Assembly (NCBI GenBank): GCA_030849965.1
Contig: JAVDKL010000001.1
Coordinates: 3,082,554-3,146,553 of the forward strand
Direction: 5' to 3'
Source: Schauerella fraxinea
Lineage (GTDB): Bacteria; Pseudomonadota; Gammaproteobacteria; Burkholderiales; Burkholderiaceae_B
Length of the DNA stretch: 64,000 bases
Under the pieces are notes generated by a model, which saw only the letters and a list, made by a program, of their open reading frames with translations, was not told where the DNA came from and searched no databases. The number at the start of each line of letters is the position of its first letter. Position 1 is the stretch's first letter. A program made the position numbers and the translations under genes. Below are positions 63,490 through 64,000 of the stretch, in pieces.

Positions 63490-64000
63490 TCAGGGGGGCG
63501 TGAAGGGCGCGGGCACAACTTGCCCATCGCCTGACAACCGGACATACCCTTCATGCGCGGCGAGCACCGTCTCCATCTGCACGGTGTGGGCAAACACGAA
63601 GTCGTCGCCATAGATCGTTTCGTCGGGAAACTCCGAAATCAGCGCGAGCGGTGCCGCCTCGCGCGCATCTTCGGCCACCAGGATCGGGATGCCGTTGAGC
63701 AGCTCGAAGCCGTCTTCCAATGCATGGGCGCGAAAGAGCGCAATCTGGTGTGTATTGAAGTCCAGCAAGCCGGGCAGTCGCCCCAAGCGTTGCGTGACGT
63801 GTTCGATCAGTGCGCGCGCGCGGTCGCCCCAGCCCGGGTGATGACGCAGGATAAGGAAGAAGCCTTTGGGGATCGTCCAGAGTTCGAAGCCGCGCGGCAG
63901 ATAGCCCGACATCGGGCGCGTCCATTCGTGCGCGGGATAGCCATGCAGGTTGATGTGCAATGCCGCGCCGCTGATGGCCAATGCATGCTGGCGCGCTTCG
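63490..64000 (-). CDS. C-terminal part of a possible M14-like zinc carboxypeptidase (partial)
   Basis: The frame stays open through the window edge, so only the last 169 or so residues are present. Seen: ALHINLHGYPAHEWTRP, with clustered histidines, then GYLPRGFELWTIPKGFFLILRHHPGW and a mostly helical tail. The HGYPAHEW stretch reminds me of a carboxypeptidase-like metal site, but without the N-terminal half I cannot confirm the family. Its stop lies two bases past the Bug gene's stop, converging. Confidence 0.7.
   Translation of the reverse strand, partial: EARQHALAISGAALHINLHGYPAHEWTRPMSGYLPRGFELWTIPKGFFLILRHHPGWGDRARALIEHVTQRLGRLPGLLDFNTHQIALFRAHALEDGFELLNGIPILVAEDAREAAPLALISEFPDETIYGDDFVFAHTVQMETVLAAHEGYVRLSGDGQVVPAPFTPP

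Overview
The window looks like a GC-rich (roughly 60-65% by eye) betaproteobacterial chromosome, most likely Burkholderiales and probably Alcaligenaceae (Bordetella/Achromobacter/Pigmentiphaga-like). The main reason is six Bug-family (tripartite tricarboxylate, TTT) periplasmic binding proteins in 64 kb. Five LysR regulators, CaiB/BaiF CoA-transferases and HMG-CoA-lyase-like enzymes point the same way. I see no rRNA, tRNA, phage, insertion sequence or CRISPR. The organism call is an inference from gene families, not from a marker gene.

Layout. 1-2.3 kb: start of an exported protein, a stress-type SDR, a DUF2007/zinc-ribbon protein and a lone receiver domain. 2.4-3.8 kb: argG with a clear terminator. 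3.9-9.0 kb: a Fe3+/phosphonate-type ABC importer plus LysR. 9.1-12.3 kb: an SDR, an HD hydrolase and a hipBA toxin-antitoxin pair. 12.5-14.4 kb: a small secreted protein followed by an S41 peptidase-fold protein lacking both catalytic dyad residues. 14.4-16.3 kb: an exported alpha/beta hydrolase, the 5' stump of a frameshifted SDR gene, and a divergent TetR gene with two identical palindromic operators. 16.5-27.3 kb: a nine-gene, tightly overlapped operon (LysR, flavin monooxygenase, complete Dpp-type ABC importer, BAAT-like hydrolase, two carboxymuconolactone-decarboxylase-like proteins).

27.4-33.7 kb: a minus-strand operon (CaiB CoA-transferase, HMGL-like lyase, two Bug proteins) reading from a textbook sigma-54 promoter and facing a PrpR-like sigma-54 activator. 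33.7-41.1 kb: an M20 amidohydrolase, DoxX, a second M20 deacylase, a GntR regulator and a polar amino-acid ABC importer, with a shared TTGTAT(A/G)C motif suggesting one regulon. 41.1-42.7 kb: a PhrB-type iron-sulfur photolyase. 42.8-47.5 kb: an XRE-cupin regulator with a 22-bp palindromic operator, a D-arginine-dehydrogenase-like flavoenzyme, a Bug protein, an amidase and a tautomerase. 47.5-51.2 kb: gmhA, a zinc-ribbon metallopeptidase, a Bug protein and a GNAT acetyltransferase. 51.3-59.1 kb: LysR, PhyH dioxygenase, Gfo/Idh/MocA oxidoreductase, aspartate dehydrogenase, LysR, Bug and GMC oxidoreductase. 59.1-63.5 kb: LysR facing a second HMGL-CaiB-Bug module. The window ends inside a possible M14-like carboxypeptidase gene.

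Overall this is a catabolic and transport region: many small modules, each pairing a periplasmic binding protein with one to three enzymes and a dedicated regulator. None of the six Bug proteins has TctA/TctB membrane partners here. The best leads for new biology are the catalytically dead S41 protein, the decayed TetR/SDR locus that now drives a hydrolase, the two parallel HMGL-CaiB-Bug modules under different regulators, and the monooxygenase-Dpp-CMD operon.
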